The notes under the pieces: model-generated
Told to the model about the DNA's origin: nothing
What the model saw: only the letters and a program-made list of their open reading frames with translations
The model's database searches: none
NCBI GenBank assembly: GCA_949290055.1
Contig: CASEQJ010000005.1
Location: 1 to 64,000, forward strand
Direction of reading: 5' to 3'
Source: an uncultured Olsenella sp.
GTDB lineage: Bacteria; Actinomycetota; Coriobacteriia; Coriobacteriales; Atopobiaceae
DNA length: 64,000 bases
Shown here: piece after piece, positions 33,643 through 41,369 of the stretch
Layout: each line of letters opens with the position of its first letter
Numbering within the stretch: the stretch's first letter is position 1
Translations under genes and position numbers: made by a program

Positions 33643-34605
33643 ATGGGTAAGAATACAACCAACAGTACCCCGCACGCGACCCGTCCGATTGGCGGAGCGA
33701 ACCAGGCGGGGTCGTCTTTTTTCCCGATGAAGAGCCCTCTCTCGCTCAGGGATCAGCTCTCCCTCATGAAGGGTCGCGGCCTTCTCGTCGAGGACGAGGC
33801 CTCCGCCCTGAGTCATCTCGCGGGATCCAACTATTACCGCCTTCGAGGGTACTGGCTCACGCTCGAGTCAGGCGGCGCTTTCATCCCGGGCACGACCTTT
33901 GACGACATCTGGGAGATTTACCTGCTCGACGCCGAGCTGAGAGACTGGGTTTGGCGAGCGCTCGCACCCATCGAGGTGAAGGCGAGAACATCGTTTGCCT
34001 ACCATATGTCGATGGCTCTCGGCCCGCTCGCCCACGAGGATTCGAATAACTTCTCAAGCTCAAAGAGCCACGCGCGGTCAATGAGGAACCTCAAGAGGGA
34101 GCGCGACAGAGCTCTGGATGACGGCGTCCCCTGCGTCGTCCACAACATGGGGAAGTATGGCGACCTCCCCATATGGGCAGCCGTCGAGGTCATGTCAATG
34201 GGGACCGTCTCGCAGCTATACGGAAACCTGGCGGAGTCGGCCGCATACCCGAATGGCACGAGCGTCAGATCGGCCGTCGCCAGGGACTTTGGGGCTAAGC
34301 CCTTCATCCTCAGGAGCTGGCTCAGGCATCTGACGTATGTTCGCAACATCTGTGCCCACCACAGCAGGCTGTTCAACAGGGTCATGACCACACGGCCAAC
34401 GATGATCAGCCCCGACTCGGCATACAAGGGGGACAAGCAGTTCCCCACGCTCCTGGTCATCCGGAGGATCTACGAGTCCTCGTGGCCCCAACGATGGGAT
34501 GACCTAGGGACGGAGCTCTCGGCAATCGTCGACCGACACCCAGGCGTCAGCCTGACGCCCATGGGGTTCCCGATCGACTGGAAGACGCCTCTGGGAATCA
34601 GGTAA
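33643..34605 (+). CDS. Abi_2 (AbiD/AbiF)-family abortive infection protein
   Basis: A 320-residue protein. The N-terminal block LSLRDQLSLMKGRGL and LAGSNYYRLRGYWLTLE is typical of the Abi_2 family. RNICAHHSRLFNR (residues 233-245) is the R-x4-H element seen in HEPN-type nucleases. Members of this family abort phage growth, probably by RNA cleavage. ATG 33643 with GGATAGGGAG upstream is preferred to an open but non-homologous extension. It lies between the ImmA-type gene and the recombinase, as expected for cargo of a mobile island. Confidence 0.8.
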   Translation: MGKNTTNSTPHATRPIGGANQAGSSFFPMKSPLSLRDQLSLMKGRGLLVEDEASALSHLAGSNYYRLRGYWLTLESGGAFIPGTTFDDIWEIYLLDAELRDWVWRALAPIEVKARTSFAYHMSMALGPLAHEDSNNFSSSKSHARSMRNLKRERDRALDDGVPCVVHNMGKYGDLPIWAAVEVMSMGTVSQLYGNLAESAAYPNGTSVRSAVARDFGAKPFILRSWLRHLTYVRNICAHHSRLFNRVMTTRPTMISPDSAYKGDKQFPTLLVIRRIYESSWPQRWDDLGTELSAIVDRHPGVSLTPMGFPIDWKTPLGIR

Positions 34606-34682
34606 CACAATAGCGCCCCGCGCATCCTGCAAGACACGTCGCGGGGCATGCCAGCCAACACAGGATTGGAGGCAGGTACATT

Positions 34683-36209
34683 ATGCCACGCAGGAAGAGA
34701 CGGGCGCCAGAGCCCGACCGCGGCGCGTGCGTGATCTACGCGCGCTTCTCGTCCGACAAGCAGCGCGACGAGTCCATCGAGGACCAGGTGCGCGTGTGCT
34801 CCGACTGGGCGGCGGGCCACGGCCTGACCGTGGTGGCCACCTACGTCGACCGCGCCCTCTCGGGCACGAGCGACGAGCGCCCGGAGTTCCTGCGCATAGT
34901 CGACGACGCCCGCTCGGGCAACTTCGGCACGGTGCTCGTCTACAAGCTCGACCGCTTCGCGCGCAACCGCTTCGACGCGGCCGTCTACCGCAAGCGCCTG
35001 GCGGAGTGCGGCGTCGCGCTCCAGTCCGCGATGGAGGCCATCCCCGAGACCCTGGAGGGCGTCATCCTCGAGGCCGTGATCGAGGGATACAACGAGTACT
35101 ACTCGAGCAACCTCGCCCAGAACACGCTGCGCGGCATGATGGGCAACGCGGACGACTGCCTCGTGAACGGCGTGCGCGTCTACGGCTACCGCACGGGCGA
35201 CGACGGCCGCTACGCGGTGGACGAGGACGAGGCGCCCTTCGTGCGCGCGGCCTTCGAGCGCGTGGCCGCCGGCGAGGGCCGCAAGGCGGTCGTGGAGTGG
35301 CTCAACGCCGCCGGGTCGCGCAACACGCGCGGAAACCCCTGGACCCTCAACTCGCTGCGCGGCGTGCTCGCAAACGAGAAGTACCGGGGCGTCTACTCGT
35401 TCAACGGCGCGAGGAAGGAGGGCGGCATGCCCCGGATCGTCGCCGACGAGCTCTTCTTCGCCGTCCAGGCGACGATGTCGAGCCACCCGCGACAGAACGC
35501 CTTCGCGCTCTGCGGCCGCCTCTTCGACGCGTCGACCGGGACCCCCTACCGCGGGACGAGCGGGACGGGCTGCTCCGGCAGGCGATACCTCTACTACTCC
35601 GTCCCCACGGGCGGCGGCCACGAGAGGCGCTACCCCAAGGACGAGGTCGAGGCGGCGGCCGTGACGGCGCTCACGCGCGCCTTCGCCGACCATGAGCTCT
35701 CGGAGCGCATCGCCCGCGCCGCCGTGCTCGCGATGGAGAGCGACGGGGACTCCCCCGCCGTCCGCCGCGCCCGCCGGCGCCTGGCGGAGATCTCCCGCGC
35801 CGAGGGGAACATCCTGCGGGCCGTGGAGGCTGGCGTGGTGCCGCCGGGGACCGACCGCCGCCTGGCGGAGCTCGCCGGGGAGCGCGCCACGCTCGAGCGC
35901 GAGGTCGAGGCGTCCGCCATGGCCGTCCCCACGGTCGAGGAGATGGCGGGGTGGGTCCGCACGCGGCTCTGCGACCGCGACCCCGAGTCGCTCCTTCGCC
36001 ACGCCGCCTCCCGCGCCACCATCGACGACCGCGGCGTGCTCCGTGTGGAGATTCCGTGGCGCGAGAGCGAGAGCCTGCTCGAAAGTCCCGTCTCAGCAGC
36101 ACAAAAAATCGGCGAACGCCCAGCTCAGGGGCAGTTCGCCGAAGTCAAGTTTGGTAGCCCGTACCAGATTCGAACTGGTGATCTCCGCCTTGAGAGGGCG
36201 GCGTCCTGA
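34683..36209 (+). CDS. Large serine recombinase whose 3' end runs into host tRNA DNA
   Basis: A 508-codon frame. VIYARFSSDKQRDESIEDQ (about 17-35) is the catalytic N-terminal domain with the nucleophilic serine, KLDRFARNRFDA follows, then a recombinase domain (YGYRTGDDGRY to NSLRGVLANEKYRGVY) and a helical C terminus. The usual zinc-ribbon cysteines are largely missing (LCGRLFD...GCSGRRYLYYS). From about codon 474 the frame crosses the terminator of the minus-strand tRNA operon and ends antisense to tRNA-Glu (GSPYQIRTGDLRLERAAS). That tail is host sequence read by chance, so the element boundary lies at about 36060-36105. ATG 34683 follows GGAGGCAGG. Confidence 0.85.
   Translation: MPRRKRRAPEPDRGACVIYARFSSDKQRDESIEDQVRVCSDWAAGHGLTVVATYVDRALSGTSDERPEFLRIVDDARSGNFGTVLVYKLDRFARNRFDAAVYRKRLAECGVALQSAMEAIPETLEGVILEAVIEGYNEYYSSNLAQNTLRGMMGNADDCLVNGVRVYGYRTGDDGRYAVDEDEAPFVRAAFERVAAGEGRKAVVEWLNAAGSRNTRGNPWTLNSLRGVLANEKYRGVYSFNGARKEGGMPRIVADELFFAVQATMSSHPRQNAFALCGRLFDASTGTPYRGTSGTGCSGRRYLYYSVPTGGGHERRYPKDEVEAAAVTALTRAFADHELSERIARAAVLAMESDGDSPAVRRARRRLAEISRAEGNILRAVEAGVVPPGTDRRLAELAGERATLEREVEASAMAVPTVEEMAGWVRTRLCDRDPESLLRHAASRATIDDRGVLRVEIPWRESESLLESPVSAAQKIGERPAQGQFAEVKFGSPYQIRTGDLRLERAAS
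36103..36142 (-). terminator. Rho-independent terminator of the tRNA operon
   Basis: On the minus strand TCGGCGAAC and GTTCGCCGA pair around a short loop and are followed by TTTTTT (AAAAAA on the plus strand at 36103-36108). It lies 10 bp beyond the 3' end of the last tRNA-Glu. The recombinase reading frame runs through it on the other strand. Confidence 0.85.
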
Positions 36210-36228
36210 ACCGCTAGACGAACGGGCC
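36152..36228 (-). tRNA. tRNA-Glu (anticodon CTC), distal copy
   Basis: The minus strand gives GGCCCGTTCGTCTAGCGGTT, an anticodon loop CTCTCAA within CCGCC/GGCGG, the T arm with GTTCGAATC, and a 3' end with encoded CCA. Acceptor stem pairs include one G-U. It is identical to the next copy, in an exact 79-bp tandem duplication (36152-36230 and 36231-36309). Confidence 0.95.
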
Positions 36229-36230
36229 AT

Positions 36231-36307
36231 TGGTAGCCCGTACCAGATTCGAACTGGTGATCTCCGCCTTGAGAGGGCGGCGTCCTGAACCGCTAGACGA
36301 ACGGGCC
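36231..36307 (-). tRNA. tRNA-Glu (anticodon CTC), proximal copy
   Basis: Same sequence and structure as the copy at 36152-36228, with encoded CCA. The two copies plus tRNA-Gln form one minus-strand operon with a single promoter upstream of tRNA-Gln and a terminator after the distal copy. Confidence 0.95.
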
Positions 36308-36336
36308 ACATATGCGATTGTGAGGCAAGCGGCAAA

Positions 36337-36410
36337 TGGCTGGGACTGAGAGAGTCGAACTCCCGTTGACGGAACCAGAATCCGCTGTCCTACCACTAGA
36401 CGAAGTCCCA
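36337..36410 (-). tRNA. tRNA-Gln (anticodon CTG)
   Basis: The minus strand begins TGGGACTTCGTCTAGTGGTA, has anticodon loop TTCTGGT within GCGGA/TCCGT, T arm GTTCGACTC and encoded CCA. First gene of the tRNA operon. Confidence 0.93.
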
Positions 36411-36446
36411 ATCTGCCACTTTGTGCGCCTCTCAGCGCGAGGAAAT

Positions 36447-36475
36447 ACTATACGGGAAACCGCACGCCCGCGCAA
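36447..36475 (-). promoter_or_regulatory. Promoter of the tRNA operon
   Basis: On the minus strand TTGCGC and TATAGT are separated by exactly 17 bp, with the -10 about 37 bp before tRNA-Gln. Spacing and both hexamers fit a housekeeping sigma factor. Confidence 0.65.
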
Positions 36476-36549
36476 CCGGAAATTCTGAAGAAGTTGTGCA
36501 CCGAGGCCCCGCCCGCACGGGCGACTTCTGGTTCCCCTCCCCTCTTTGC

Positions 36550-36703
36550 GGTTTTGGGCAACAAATTTTATGTCGGACCCGTGCGTGCACGCTATCAATC
36601 GCCGGGCGAGAAGAACGACCTGCGGAAAAGCCGTTCTTCTCGGCCGCCCGTCCCTGAGCCCGGGGCCAAAACGGCCCTGGAGATAAAAACTGTTGCCCAA
36701 AAC
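36550..36703. repeat. Dispersed inverted-arm repeat, copy 3
   Basis: Left arm GGTTTTGGGCAACAAATTTT (continuing ATG) at 36550-36572 and inverted arm ATAAAAACTGTTGCCCAAAA (continuing C) at 36683-36703. Between them GGCGAGAAGAACG (36605) and its inverted partner CGTTCTTCTCG (36632) form a further hairpin. The remaining parts of the 36411-36834 gap show no gene. Confidence 0.75.
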
Positions 36704-36834
36704 ATGGCAAGACGGGCTGGAATCGGCCTCCGCGCAAGCACGAGGCGGCATTGCGCCATACGAGTTGTTCTCGTGCGTCATAAGGTTCTAAATCGTCTGA
36801 AGCGCGCCCGCAGACCCGCACAACAGCGACTCCC

Positions 36835-38238
36835 CTACCAGCGCAGCCAGGCCAGCAGCGCCTCTCGCTCGTTGGGGACCTCGCCCGCCTTCACGGCCTC
36901 AAGAAGCTGCGCGAGCACCATGCCAACACCCGGGCCCGGCTCGATCCCGCGCTCGACGATTACGTCCGCGCCACCCACGGCGAGGTCGCGTACGCGCCAC
37001 ACCCCTCCGGATGCCAGCTCCCGCCGCAGCACCGTGCTCATGGCATCAAGGTCCACGGCGTAGCCCATGCACGCGGGCGCCTTGGCCACCGCATCGGCGC
37101 GCTTGAGGTCGAGAAGCGCAAAGGCGAGCGGCCGCGCCTGTCCCGGGCACGCGCGCTCCAGCTCGGAAAGCATGCGACGCATGGACGGCGCCGTCGCGCG
37201 AATCTCAAAGTCGTGCAGCAGCACGAGGGCGCACGCCGCGCGCGTGACGTCGCCGGGCACGGCCAGGCGCCCCATGACGCGCCGCGTCACGCGCGCGCCC
37301 TCCTCCGGGTGCCCGAAGAAGTGGCCACGGCCGGAGACGTCCTCGCTCCAGCAGACCGGCTTGGCCACGTCGTGGAGAAGCGCCGCCCAACGCAGCGCGG
37401 CACTCGGCCGGCCGCCAGCAAACTCCTCCGCGCCCGCGCAGACGCGCGCCGTGTGCTCGAGCACGTCATAGGCATGATAGGGGCTCTTCTGGTCAAAGCC
37501 GGCCATGGGCGCGAGCTCGGGCACGGCGGCCGCGAGCACGGCAAACTCGTGGCGCAGCGCCCACGCCGCGCGACCCGTGGCGAGAATCCCGTCCAGCTCC
37601 TGGCCAATGCGCTCGGGCGCGATCTCCGCGAGCTCGGGCGCGCACGCCTCGAGCGCCGCCTGCGTCGCGGGCTCGATCCACGCGCCCAGCCGACACGCAA
37701 AGCGCACCGCGCGCAGCACGCGCAGCGCGTCCTCCTCAAAGCGAAGCCGCGGGTCCCCCACCGCGCGGATCACGCGCGCGGCAAGGTCCCTCTCGCCGCC
37801 AAAGGGGTCGAGCAGGCCGCGCTCGGGGTGGAAGGCCATGGCGTTCACCGTGAAGTCGCGCCGGGCCAGGTCCTCGCGCACGTCCGTGACAAAGCGCACC
37901 TCGTCGGGGTGGCGGCGATCGGAGTAGGCGCCCTCCACGCGGTAGGTGGTCGTCTCCACGGGCTGCCCGTCCAAGACGGCGGTCACCGTGCCGTGGTCGG
38001 TCCCCGTCTCGTGGACGGCCATGCCCGCGGCGCGCAGCACGCGCGCGGTCTCCTGCCACGGCGCCGAGGTCGTGACGTCCACGTCATGGCCCGGCCGGCC
38101 GAGAAGCGCGTCGCGCACCCAGCCGCCGACGACCCAGGCCTCAAAGCCCGCTCCCTCGAGCGCGCCCAGGACGCGCCGCGCGTAGGCGGGCAGCTCGCGC
38201 GCCAGGCGCGCCTCGACGTCCGTACCCAAGCGAGCCAC
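36835..38238 (-). CDS. cca: CCA tRNA nucleotidyltransferase
   Basis: Adds or repairs the 3' CCA of tRNAs. The 467-residue protein has WVVGGWVRDALLG (35-47) and HDVDVTTSA with the catalytic Asp pair (52, 54), RRDFTVNAMAF, RFEEDALRVLRAVRFACRL, and a C-terminal HD domain (LLHDVAKP). The HD domain is typical of the bacterial class II enzymes with phosphohydrolase activity. It is followed on the same strand by nothing before the tRNA operon; a YigZ-family gene lies 12 bp upstream. Confidence 0.95.
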   Translation of the reverse strand: MARLGTDVEARLARELPAYARRVLGALEGAGFEAWVVGGWVRDALLGRPGHDVDVTTSAPWQETARVLRAAGMAVHETGTDHGTVTAVLDGQPVETTTYRVEGAYSDRRHPDEVRFVTDVREDLARRDFTVNAMAFHPERGLLDPFGGERDLAARVIRAVGDPRLRFEEDALRVLRAVRFACRLGAWIEPATQAALEACAPELAEIAPERIGQELDGILATGRAAWALRHEFAVLAAAVPELAPMAGFDQKSPYHAYDVLEHTARVCAGAEEFAGGRPSAALRWAALLHDVAKPVCWSEDVSGRGHFFGHPEEGARVTRRVMGRLAVPGDVTRAACALVLLHDFEIRATAPSMRRMLSELERACPGQARPLAFALLDLKRADAVAKAPACMGYAVDLDAMSTVLRRELASGGVWRVRDLAVGGADVIVERGIEPGPGVGMVLAQLLEAVKAGEVPNEREALLAWLRW

Positions 38239-38250
38239 CTCCCCTCCGTC

Positions 38251-38901
38251 CTAGAACTCCGCAAAGCGCGGCTCGCCGGGCCGCGCCAGGTCCTCGCCGG
38301 CGGCGAGCTCGCGCACGGCCGAGCAGAACCTCTCCTCGTCGCCCGCGCGAAACACGCACGTGAGCTGCACGTCCTCGGCAAACAGCGAGTCGCTCACGCG
38401 CCCTCCGGCGTCCGCGCACATGCGCGTCACGCGGTCGTAGAGCGCATACGGTAGCTGCGCCGTCACCGGGCACACGAGCGTCATTTCGCAGATTGCGCCG
38501 TCCTTCTCGGCCGCCGCAACCGCCGCCTGGGCAGCCGCGGTGTAGGCGCGCACGAGCCCGCCCGGCCCCAGCAGGGTGCCGCCGAAGTAGCGCGTGACCA
38601 CGCAGCAGACGTCGGCCAGGCCCGCGCCGCGCAGCACCTCCAGCACCGGCATGCCGCTCGTGCGGCTGGGCTCGCCGTCGTCGGAGCAGCGCTCGCGGCC
38701 GTCCGCCAGGATCCAGGCCGGCACGTTGTGGCGCGCGTCGTGGTGGCGCGCGCGGACCGCGGCGAGAAAGGCGTCGGCCCCCGCCTCGCTCCCCACGTGC
38801 GTGAGCTGCGCGATGAAGCGGCTGCGACGGTCCTCGAACTCGCCGGTCGCCTCCGCACCCGCGCGCAGCGTGCGGTAGCCGGCGCCCGCGCCGCCCGTCA
38901 C
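38251..38901 (-). CDS. yigZ: YigZ/IMPACT-family protein
   Basis: A 216-residue protein starting at GTG 38901, which overlaps the crr stop by four bases. EFEDRRSRFIAQLTHV, ARHNVPAWILADG, CSDDGEPSRTSGMPVLEVL and VTRYFGGTLLGPGGLVRAY are the conserved blocks of the N-terminal IMPACT/UPF0029 domain, with a C-terminal ferredoxin-like domain. The family is linked to ribosome or translation control, but the bacterial role is not settled. Confidence 0.9.
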   Translation of the reverse strand: MTGGAGAGYRTLRAGAEATGEFEDRRSRFIAQLTHVGSEAGADAFLAAVRARHHDARHNVPAWILADGRERCSDDGEPSRTSGMPVLEVLRGAGLADVCCVVTRYFGGTLLGPGGLVRAYTAAAQAAVAAAEKDGAICEMTLVCPVTAQLPYALYDRVTRMCADAGGRVSDSLFAEDVQLTCVFRAGDEERFCSAVRELAAGEDLARPGEPRFAEF

Positions 38902-39431
38902 GAGACGCACCGCAGCACGGCGGCGCCAGCCGTGACCTCGCCGTCGCAGCAGACCTCCACGCGCGCGAAGTCGCCCGGGTTGGTCACCGTCACGACCACC
39001 GTGTCGTCGAGGCCGCGCTCGGCCATGAGGGAGCGGTCGAAGCTCAGAACGGGCTGGCCGGCGCGCACCGCGTCGCCCTTGCGGACGAGCTGCCGAAACC
39101 CCTCCCCGCGCAGCTTCACGGAGTCGAGTCCCACGTGCAGCAGCACCTCGGCGCCGCACTCGGAGCGGATCAGCAGGGCGTGCCGGGTCTTGACGTCGGC
39201 CGCGACCACGCCGCTGACCGGCGCATACGCCACGTCGCCCGCGGGCGCGATCCCCACGCCGACGCCGAGCATGCCCTCCGCGAACGCGGGGTCAGCCACG
39301 TCGCGAAGCGCCATGGGGCGCCCCGTCACCGGGGCGAGCACTGCCTGGGGGTCCTCGGGGGTGGGCACAGGCTTGAGCGTCGGCCTGACGCGCTCCATGA
39401 GCGACAGGCCCAGCTTGTCGAACAGACCCAC
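38898..39431 (-). CDS. crr: PTS glucose-type EIIA component
   Basis: A 177-residue phosphocarrier. The two active-site histidines are His84 (TRHALLI) and His99 (VLLHVGLDSVKL), with the 15-residue spacing of EIIA-Glc. GEGF and GDAVRAGQPVLSFD follow the family pattern. It starts at GTG 39431 behind GGAAAGG. A free-standing EIIA serves sugar uptake and often regulation. A candidate -10 (TACAAT, complement at 39484-39489) lies upstream. Confidence 0.92.
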   Translation of the reverse strand: MGLFDKLGLSLMERVRPTLKPVPTPEDPQAVLAPVTGRPMALRDVADPAFAEGMLGVGVGIAPAGDVAYAPVSGVVAADVKTRHALLIRSECGAEVLLHVGLDSVKLRGEGFRQLVRKGDAVRAGQPVLSFDRSLMAERGLDDTVVVTVTNPGDFARVEVCCDGEVTAGAAVLRCVS

Positions 39432-39525
39432 GTAACGCCTTTCCACGCGCACCGCCAACCGGCGGTCGTTCTTCTCGCATGGGTATTGTAGAACAAGCGG
39501 AGGCCGCGGGCGAGAAGCCCACTCA

Positions 39526-39534
39526 TGGTAGAAT
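39526..39534 (+). promoter_or_regulatory. Extended -10 promoter of the RNase P RNA gene
   Basis: TGGTAGAAT, an extended -10 (TGnTAnnnT), ends seven bases before the predicted 5' end of the RNA. No -35 is obvious, as is common for extended -10 promoters. Confidence 0.55.
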
Positions 39535-39541
39535 CGTCCAC

Positions 39542-39897
39542 GCGAGGTGGGCCAGGCGACCGCGGGACGCGCTTGCGCGTCATGAGGAAAGTCCGGGCTC
39601 CCCAGGGCAGGAAGCCGGCTAACGGCCGGGCGGGGTAACCCGACGGAAAGCGCCGCAGAAAAGAAGACTCCCGCTGGCGCCCTCGGGCGTTGAGGGAAAA
39701 GCTGAAACGGTGGTGTAAGAGACCACCAGCGTCGCGGCAACGCGGCGGCTTGGCAAGCCCCTTCCGGAGCAAACGCAAATAGGAGCGCCATGGTGTGGCC
39801 CGCACCGCGCTCGGGTTGCGCGCTAGAGGCGGTCGGAGACGACCGTCGTAGATAAATGGCCGCCCACGACAGAACCCGGCTTACAGGCCCACCTCGC
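39542..39897 (+). ncRNA. rnpB: RNase P RNA, bacterial type A
   Basis: The 5' end GCGAGGTGGGCC pairs with the 3' end GGCCCACCTCGC to form helix P1. GAGGAAAGTCCGGGCT, AGAGACCACCAGC and ACAGAACCCGGCTTACAG are the universally conserved core segments. Length of about 356 nt fits type A. It is the catalytic RNA that removes tRNA 5' leaders; cca and tRNA genes are nearby by chance or synteny. Confidence 0.96.
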
Positions 39898-39989
39898 ACC
39901 TTTTGCCGCTCTTCTTGACCGCCCCGGGCGCGTAGCGCCGCCCCCCGAGTGCGTGACGATGTCCCCCGAGTGTGCGACGCTGCCACGAT

Positions 39990-40247
39990 TTGCGAGGTTT
40001 TGGGTTTCTTGCCAACCTGTGCTTCCGAGAACGCCGATTTCCAAGGTTTTTCCTATGTTTTGGGGCAAAGAATTTATGCGCTGGCGAGAAGAACGTGGTT
40101 TTGCATAAACAATGTTGCCCAAAACAACAAGAAGCGCGGCGGATCGGCGGTCTCGCGGTCCTTCTCGCCCGAAGCGCATCAAAGTTGTTGCCCAAAACAT
40201 GAGGGATCGTTCGGGGGCAAGGACAAGGGCGGCAATTCCTAGAAGCG
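39990..40247. repeat. Dispersed inverted-arm repeat, copy 4, with an adjoining 31-bp-type unit
   Basis: Outer word GAGGTTTTGGGTTTC at about 39990, left arm GTTTTGGGGCAAAGAATTTA (continuing TGC) at 40057-40079, first inverted arm GCATAAACAATGTTGCCC at 40103, second inverted arm GCATCAAAGTTGTTGCCC at 40177-40199. It is followed by GGACAAGGGCGG and TTCCTAGAAGC (40218-40247), a single unit of the other repeat family. The gap 39898-40296 contains no gene. Confidence 0.75.
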
Positions 40248-40296
40248 CCGCGCAAGGACAGCTCCGGGCGGGAAGCGCGCGGACGGGAAGCGCGAA

Positions 40297-40333
40297 CAAA
40301 AAGCGACCCCGGGCGAGAAGGGCCCGGGGTCGC
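40297..40333 (-). terminator. Rho-independent terminator after divIVA
   Basis: GCGACCCCGGG and CCCGGGGTCGC form an 11-bp GC stem, followed on the minus strand by TTTTTG. The loop contains the over-represented word GGCGAGAAG. It closes the whole dcw-to-divIVA transcription direction. Confidence 0.9.
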
Positions 40334-40356
40334 AACGTCAGCTCTGACGAACGACG

Positions 40357-41016
40357 CTAGTCGAGGTCGCCGAAGTCGGCGGGGTTCACCGCGGGAGCGG
40401 GCGCCGGGATCGGGGACGCCACGGCGGCCGGCGCGGAGACGGGGGTGTCGGCGTGGGTGGTGCCGGCGGAGCCGTTCGGCGCGGAGGGAAGGCTGGACTG
40501 CGTCGGGAACATGGCCTCGGCGTCGTCCATGAAGTGCTGCAGCAGCTTCTTGTACTCGCCGCGAAACTCCTCGCGGGAGGCCTTGAGGCGGTCGATCTCG
40601 TCGAGCTCGCTCTGCTTCTCGGCAAGCGCCTGGCGAATGACCTCGCGCGCCTTGGTCTCGGCGTCGGTGCGGATCTTGTCGGCGTTGTCGCGCGCCTCGG
40701 ACAGGAGCTTGTCGGCGGACTGCTGCGCGACGATCAGCACCTGGGAGATCTGGCGCTCGGAGGCGGAGAGGTCGGGGGCGGCAGCGGGCACCGGCGCCGC
40801 GACCGGACGGTCCTCGAGGCTCGCGATCTGGGCCTGGGCGGCGGAGAGCTGCTGCTCGGTGGAGGTCAGACGGCCCTTGAGGTCGCCGATCTTCTGAATC
40901 ATGGCCCCAACCTCGGAAGCCATCTGCTCGAGGAAGGCGTCGACCTCCTCGGTGTCATAGCCGTGCTTGGAGGGAGAGAAGGTCTGCTGTTCGATGTCTT
41001 CGGGTCTGATTGCCAT
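40357..41016 (-). CDS. divIVA: DivIVA-family polar/septal coiled-coil protein
   Basis: A 219-residue protein. IRPEDIEQQTFSPSKHGYDTEEVDAFL (abbreviated: PEDIEQQTF, GYDTEEVDAFL) is the membrane-binding N terminus. A long coiled coil follows (about 30-60 and 85-165), with an Ala/Pro-rich C-terminal tail. In actinobacteria DivIVA recruits the wall synthesis machinery to poles and septum. ATG 41016 is preceded by AAAGGGAACAGGA. It is the last gene of the cluster and ends at a strong terminator. Confidence 0.92.
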   Translation of the reverse strand: MAIRPEDIEQQTFSPSKHGYDTEEVDAFLEQMASEVGAMIQKIGDLKGRLTSTEQQLSAAQAQIASLEDRPVAAPVPAAAPDLSASERQISQVLIVAQQSADKLLSEARDNADKIRTDAETKAREVIRQALAEKQSELDEIDRLKASREEFRGEYKKLLQHFMDDAEAMFPTQSSLPSAPNGSAGTTHADTPVSAPAAVASPIPAPAPAVNPADFGDLD

Positions 41017-41078
41017 TCCTGTTCCCTTTCGCTTGGAAGGAGGCGGGCGGGCGCCCGCGCACCTGTGACCTATAAATC

Positions 41079-41348
41079 TTACAGGAGAATCGTGTAGACG
41101 AGCCGCTCGATGACGCTCAAGACCAATATCGCCACAACGGGCGACCAGTCCACGCCCATGAGGGGCGGAATGAACCGCCTGAACAGGCCGAGATAGGGCT
41201 CGACCAGCATGCCAACGGCGCCGCGCAGGTCGTCGAAGAAGCCGCCGGGGCGCGCCGGGACCCACGACATGAGGCACCACGCCACAATGAGCCAGCCGTA
41301 GATGTCAAAGAGGCGTTGAACGATCGAGACGAGCTGATAGAGTCCCAT
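41079..41348 (-). CDS. yggT: YggT-family membrane protein
   Basis: An 89-residue protein with two hydrophobic segments (about 15-35 and 65-85) and the family motifs WCLMSWVP and PYLGLFRRFIPPLMGVDWSP. It is regularly encoded between sepF/proC and divIVA in Gram-positive division clusters. Proposed roles concern division or osmotic adaptation; the molecular function is not established. Confidence 0.88.
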   Translation of the reverse strand: MGLYQLVSIVQRLFDIYGWLIVAWCLMSWVPARPGGFFDDLRGAVGMLVEPYLGLFRRFIPPLMGVDWSPVVAILVLSVIERLVYTILL

Positions 41349-41369
41349 GGTCGCCTTTCGGTAGGGGCG

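Noticed and set aside
34470..36002. Long minus-strand frame opposite the recombinase
   Set aside because: No homology or start context; it mirrors the codon structure of the recombinase gene.
36170..36288. Peptide SPYQIRTGDLRLERAAS as a conserved protein motif
   Set aside because: It is the well-known artefact of translating the complement of a tRNA gene.
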